A stretch of DNA of 64,000 nt from positions 558,001-622,000 of the forward strand of contig NZ_JAGZ01000001.1 in NCBI RefSeq assembly GCF_000526915.1, in the 5' to 3' direction. Both the position numbers and the translations under genes were made by a program. Below are positions 60,813 to 64,000 of the stretch, one piece after another. Each line of letters opens with the position of its first letter. The stretch's first letter is position 1. This stretch comes from Mycobacterium genavense ATCC 51234 (GTDB taxonomy: Bacteria > Actinomycetota > Actinomycetes > Mycobacteriales > Mycobacteriaceae). Under the pieces are notes generated by a model. The model saw nothing but the letters and a program-made list of their open reading frames with translations. It had not been told where the DNA came from and did no database searches.

Positions 60813-62135
60813 ATGGGTGAGTCGATCTCACCGGCGGGGGCTGCGACGACGATCGCGGGCCAGCCGCGTGCCACACCGATGGCGCGGGTCGCGGTCTCGT
60901 GTCTGGTCGGCTCGGCGATCGAGTTCTACGACTTCTTGATCTATGGCACCGCGGCGGCGCTGGTGTTTCCCGCCGTGTTCTTCCCGAACCTCACGCCCGG
61001 GGTGGCCATGATCGCCTCGATGGGAACATTCGCCACGGCGTTTCTGGCCCGGCCGGTCGGTGCGGCCGTGTTCGGGTACTTCGGCGACCGGTTGGGCCGC
61101 AAGAAGACGCTGGTGTCCACGCTGCTGATCATGGCCGTGGCCACGGTGAGCGTCGGCCTGGAGCCCAGCACCGCGTCGATCGGGATGGCGGCGCCGCTGA
61201 TCCTGATGGGGCTGCGGCTGCTGCAGGGGTTTGCGGTGGGCGGCGAATGGGCCGGGTCGGCCCTACTCAGTGCCGAATACGCACCCGGGGACCGCCGCGG
61301 CCGGTATGGCATGTTCACCCTGCTCGGCGGCGGTGTCGCCGGAGTGCTGAGCAGCCTGACCTTCCTCGGCGTCAACGTCACGATCGGCGAATACAGCCCG
61401 GAGTTCCTGCAGTGGGGATGGCGGATCCCGTTCCTGATCAGCTCGGTGCTGATCGCGCTGGCCTTGTACGTGCGGCTCAACATCGACGAGACTCCGGTGT
61501 TCGCCGAGGAGAGGTCGCGTGATCTGGTGCCCAAAGCGCCGCTGGCCGAGGTGTTTCGGTTGCAGGGCCGGGAGATCCTGCTGGCCGCCGGCAGCGTGTT
61601 GTGCACCATGGCGTTCTGCTACATGGGCAACACCTATCTGGCGATGTACGCGCACACCCACCTGGGCTATACCCGCAGCTTCATCTGGTCGGTCGGGGTG
61701 CTCAGCGGGCTGGTCAGCATCGCGACCGTAATGGTCTCGGCCAGCCTGTGCGATCGGGTCGGGCGGCGCCGGTTGATGTTGGCGGGCTGGGCGGCGTGCG
61801 TGCCGTGGGCGTTCGTGGTGATCCCGTTGATCGACACCGGCAATCACGCGTTGTACGCGGTCGCGATCGTCGGCATCTTCGCCGTCTCCGGGATGGGCAG
61901 CGGACCCATCGGCGCCTTCATCCCCGAACTGTTCGCCACCCGCTACCGCTACAGCGGCTCGGCGCTGGCGATGAACCTGGCCGGTGTGCTCGGTGGGGCG
62001 CTGCCGCCGCTGGTCGCCGGGACGCTGCTGGCGACCTACGGCAGCTGGTCGATCGGGGTCATGCTCGCCGCCCTCGCCTTGACCAGCCTGGTCTGTACCT
62101 ATCTATTGCCGGAGACCCGCGGAACCACGCTGTAG
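60813..62135 (+). CDS. MFS transporter, metabolite:H+ symporter type (Rv1200-like)
   Basis: A 440-residue major-facilitator protein of the MHS (ShiA/ProP-like) subfamily. VGSAIEFYDFLIYGTAA is the helix-1 signature, the loop motif GDRLGRKKTLV follows, then QGFAVGGEWAGSALLSAEYA and twelve predicted helices, with a second loop motif CDRVGRRRLM. Members import dicarboxylates, shikimate or betaine-like solutes; the substrate here is unknown. ATG 60813. It is convergent with dapD (one base between stops). Intact. Confidence 0.85.
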   Translation: MGESISPAGAATTIAGQPRATPMARVAVSCLVGSAIEFYDFLIYGTAAALVFPAVFFPNLTPGVAMIASMGTFATAFLARPVGAAVFGYFGDRLGRKKTLVSTLLIMAVATVSVGLEPSTASIGMAAPLILMGLRLLQGFAVGGEWAGSALLSAEYAPGDRRGRYGMFTLLGGGVAGVLSSLTFLGVNVTIGEYSPEFLQWGWRIPFLISSVLIALALYVRLNIDETPVFAEERSRDLVPKAPLAEVFRLQGREILLAAGSVLCTMAFCYMGNTYLAMYAHTHLGYTRSFIWSVGVLSGLVSIATVMVSASLCDRVGRRRLMLAGWAACVPWAFVVIPLIDTGNHALYAVAIVGIFAVSGMGSGPIGAFIPELFATRYRYSGSALAMNLAGVLGGALPPLVAGTLLATYGSWSIGVMLAALALTSLVCTYLLPETRGTTL

Positions 62136-62136
62136 C

Positions 62137-63090
62137 TCAGTTGGCGTGCAGGTCCTCGTTCAGCGCGATGCTCTGACCGCCGCGGGCCACCACTTCCACC
62201 GCCCCGCTGACCGAATTGCGGCGGAACAACAGGTTGTTGCCGCCGGAGAGCTCCAGCGCTTTCAGTGTTTTGCCTTCGGCCGTAAGGACTTTGGTGCCCG
62301 CGGTGACATAGAGGCCGGCTTCGACGACGCAGTCGTCGCCCAGCGAGATGCCCAGACCGGCGTTGGCGCCGAGCAGGCACCGCTTGCCGATCGAAATGAC
62401 TTCCGTGCCACCGCCGGACAGCGTGCCCATGATCGACGCCCCGCCGCCGATATCCGAACCGTCACCGACCACCACGCCGGCCGAGATGCGGCCCTCGACC
62501 ATCGAAGCGCCCAGCGTCCCGGCGTTGTAGTTGACGAAGCCTTCGTGCATCACGGTGGTTCCGGATGCCAGGTGCGCGCCCAGGCGTACCCGGTCGGCGT
62601 CGGCGATGCGGACCCCGGTGGGCATGACGTAGTCGACCATCCGCGGGAACTTGTCGACGCCGTAGACGGTCACCTGGCCCTTGCGCCGCAGCCGGGCGCG
62701 GACCGACTCGAAACCCTCGATCGCGCAGGGTCCGTGATTAGTCCAGACCACATTGGTCAATACCCCGAACAAGCCGCCGGCGTTCAGCCCGTGCGGCGCG
62801 ACCAGTCGGTGAGACATTAAATGCAGCCGCAGGTAAGCGTCGTAGGCGTCGGCGGCCACATCGTCCAGTGACGCGATCACGGTACGCACGGCGACAATTT
62901 CGGTGTTGCGGTCGTCGTCCCGGCCGACCAGCGCGGCCAGTTCCGGCGGAACGTCGGACAGCGCGAGGCGCGAGGTGCCGGTGGTGTCCGACTCCGTCAG
63001 TTTCGGTGCGGGAAACCATGTGTCGAGGATCGATCCGTCGGAGGCCAGTGTCGCCAGGCCTATCCCTTCGGCACCTGCTGCTCTTGTCAT
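62137..63090 (-). CDS. dapD: Tetrahydrodipicolinate N-succinyltransferase DapD
   Basis: A 317-residue left-handed beta-helix succinyltransferase of the actinobacterial DapD class, in the succinylase branch of diaminopimelate/lysine synthesis. Hexapeptide-repeat signatures are visible ([58 protein letters not shown]). It precedes dapE divergently (288-bp gap), as Rv1201c/Rv1202. Essential for peptidoglycan; intact. Confidence 0.93.
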   Translation of the reverse strand: MTRAAGAEGIGLATLASDGSILDTWFPAPKLTESDTTGTSRLALSDVPPELAALVGRDDDRNTEIVAVRTVIASLDDVAADAYDAYLRLHLMSHRLVAPHGLNAGGLFGVLTNVVWTNHGPCAIEGFESVRARLRRKGQVTVYGVDKFPRMVDYVMPTGVRIADADRVRLGAHLASGTTVMHEGFVNYNAGTLGASMVEGRISAGVVVGDGSDIGGGASIMGTLSGGGTEVISIGKRCLLGANAGLGISLGDDCVVEAGLYVTAGTKVLTAEGKTLKALELSGGNNLLFRRNSVSGAVEVVARGGQSIALNEDLHAN

Positions 63091-63378
63091 GGCGGTCAGG
63101 TTACTTTCCCGCCCGGGCGGACACCAAATGCGTGCCTTGCCCCGGCGTAGAAAGTGTTCTGACGGACGACACGGGTACTCGGTGGGGTGTCAGCGACCCG
63201 CCACCGGCTGATGCGACGAAAGTGGTTGTTCGGCAGCAATATTGACCGCCGAGCGAACAGTGGTGCCTGCGACCCGCCGACACCGCGCGGTGATGCCGGA
63301 CTCCGGGCCGATGGGCCGGGAATGCGCCGCCGGCCTGTCCTGGGCCGGTCGTGCGCGCCCAGCGACTACGCTGGTTGC

Positions 63379-64000
63379 GTGCTGGACTTGCATGGGGACC
63401 CGATCGCGTTGACCGCGGCGCTGGTCGACATCCCCAGCGAGTCGCGGGACGAAGCGCGCATCGCCGACGAGGTCGAGGCCGCGCTGCGCGCGCAGACGAC
63501 CGGCTTCGAGATCGTCCGCAACGGCAACGCCGTTCTGGCCCGCACCCAGCGCAACCTGCCGTCCCGGGTTTTGCTGGCCGGTCACCTCGACACCGTCCCG
63601 GTCGCCGCCAACCTGCCCAGCAGTCGCAGCAGCGGTGCAGCGGGTGACGTGCTGCACGGCTGCGGCACCTCGGACATGAAATCCGGCGATGCCGTCTTTC
63701 TGCACCTGGCCGCCACGGTGGCCGAGCCGGCCCACGACCTGACGCTGGTGCTCTACGACTGCGAGGAAATCGACGCGGCCGCAAACGGTTTGGGCCGCAT
63801 CGAGCGCGAGCTGCCGGAGTGGTTGGCCGCCGACGTCGCGATCCTCGGTGAGCCCACCGGGGGCTACATCGAGGCCGGTTGCCAGGGCACGCTGCGAGTC
63901 GTGGTCAGTGCCACCGGAACCCGCGCGCACTCGGCGCGGTCTTGGTTGGGCGACAACGCAATTCACAAACTGGGTGCGGTGCTGGACCGGTTGGTCAGCT
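63379..64000 (+). CDS. dapE: Succinyl-diaminopimelate desuccinylase DapE (5' part, runs off the window)
   Basis: The first about 207 residues of the M20 zinc peptidase that removes succinate from N-succinyl-LL-diaminopimelate. GTG 63379 opens [20 protein letters not shown]. Zinc and catalytic residues appear in [29 protein letters not shown] (Glu pair) and [18 protein letters not shown] is the dimerisation-domain histidine. The frame is open to the window edge; it continues beyond it. Together with dapC and dapD it forms part of the lysine/cell-wall pathway. Confidence 0.92.
   Translation, partial: MLDLHGDPIALTAALVDIPSESRDEARIADEVEAALRAQTTGFEIVRNGNAVLARTQRNLPSRVLLAGHLDTVPVAANLPSSRSSGAAGDVLHGCGTSDMKSGDAVFLHLAATVAEPAHDLTLVLYDCEEIDAAANGLGRIERELPEWLAADVAILGEPTGGYIEAGCQGTLRVVVSATGTRAHSARSWLGDNAIHKLGAVLDRLVS

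Overview
The window is high-GC DNA from a slow-growing, non-tuberculous Mycobacterium. From about 7.4 kb onward most genes follow the order of M. tuberculosis Rv1147 to Rv1202: methyltransferase, sirtuin, GntR, Rv1154c-Rv1158c, pimE, mutT2, narGHJI, typA, lpqW, mshB, fbiC, TB8.4, fdxC, dapC, pruC-rocA-putA, fadD36, the Rv1200 transporter, dapD and dapE. The PE/PPE genes found near mshB and fbiC in M. tuberculosis are absent. The species cannot be named from this window.

Layout. 1-965: broken permease. 1012-6392: IclR regulator, a polysaccharide deacetylase and a translationally coupled minus-strand operon (Rieske dioxygenase alpha and beta, a small ORF, dihydrodiol dehydrogenase, class II aldolase/decarboxylase) that looks like an aromatic-acid pathway. 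It collides head-on at about 6392 with the C-terminal half of an MmpL13-like transporter, so a rearrangement breakpoint lies there. 7.4-18.2 kb: conserved mycobacterial genes with some accessory insertions. 18.4-25.0 kb: narGHJI, with every gene broken. 25.1-36.3 kb: intact core genes (typA, lpqW, mshB, fbiC, fdxC, dapC). 36.4-45.8 kb: the position that holds the acyltrehalose (pks3/4-papA3-mmpL10) locus in M. tuberculosis; here it carries a permease, an esterase and a minus-strand group of a sulfolipid-addressing-type protein, a YeiH-type transporter, a 38-residue membrane protein, cysNC, cysD and stf0. 46.4-50.7 kb: proline catabolism. 50.8-58.2 kb: two related P450s, an aldehyde dehydrogenase and a ChsH1/ChsH2/Ltp2-like aldolytic side-chain module with a TetR regulator. 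58.3-64 kb: Rv1191-like hydrolase, fadD36, a transporter, dapD and the start of dapE.

Gene decay is the dominant theme. About 18 of some 65 genes are interrupted. The causes are single-base indels, TGG-to-stop changes, probable ATG-to-ATA start losses, a 35-base deletion in narH, a 7-base deletion in cysC and a 23-base tandem duplication in a P450. Breaks are concentrated in dispensable pathways, while long core genes (fbiC, typA, lpqW, mshB, rocA, putA, dapC, dapD) read cleanly. I therefore favour genuine reductive decay, although homopolymer sequencing errors may explain some of the single-base events.
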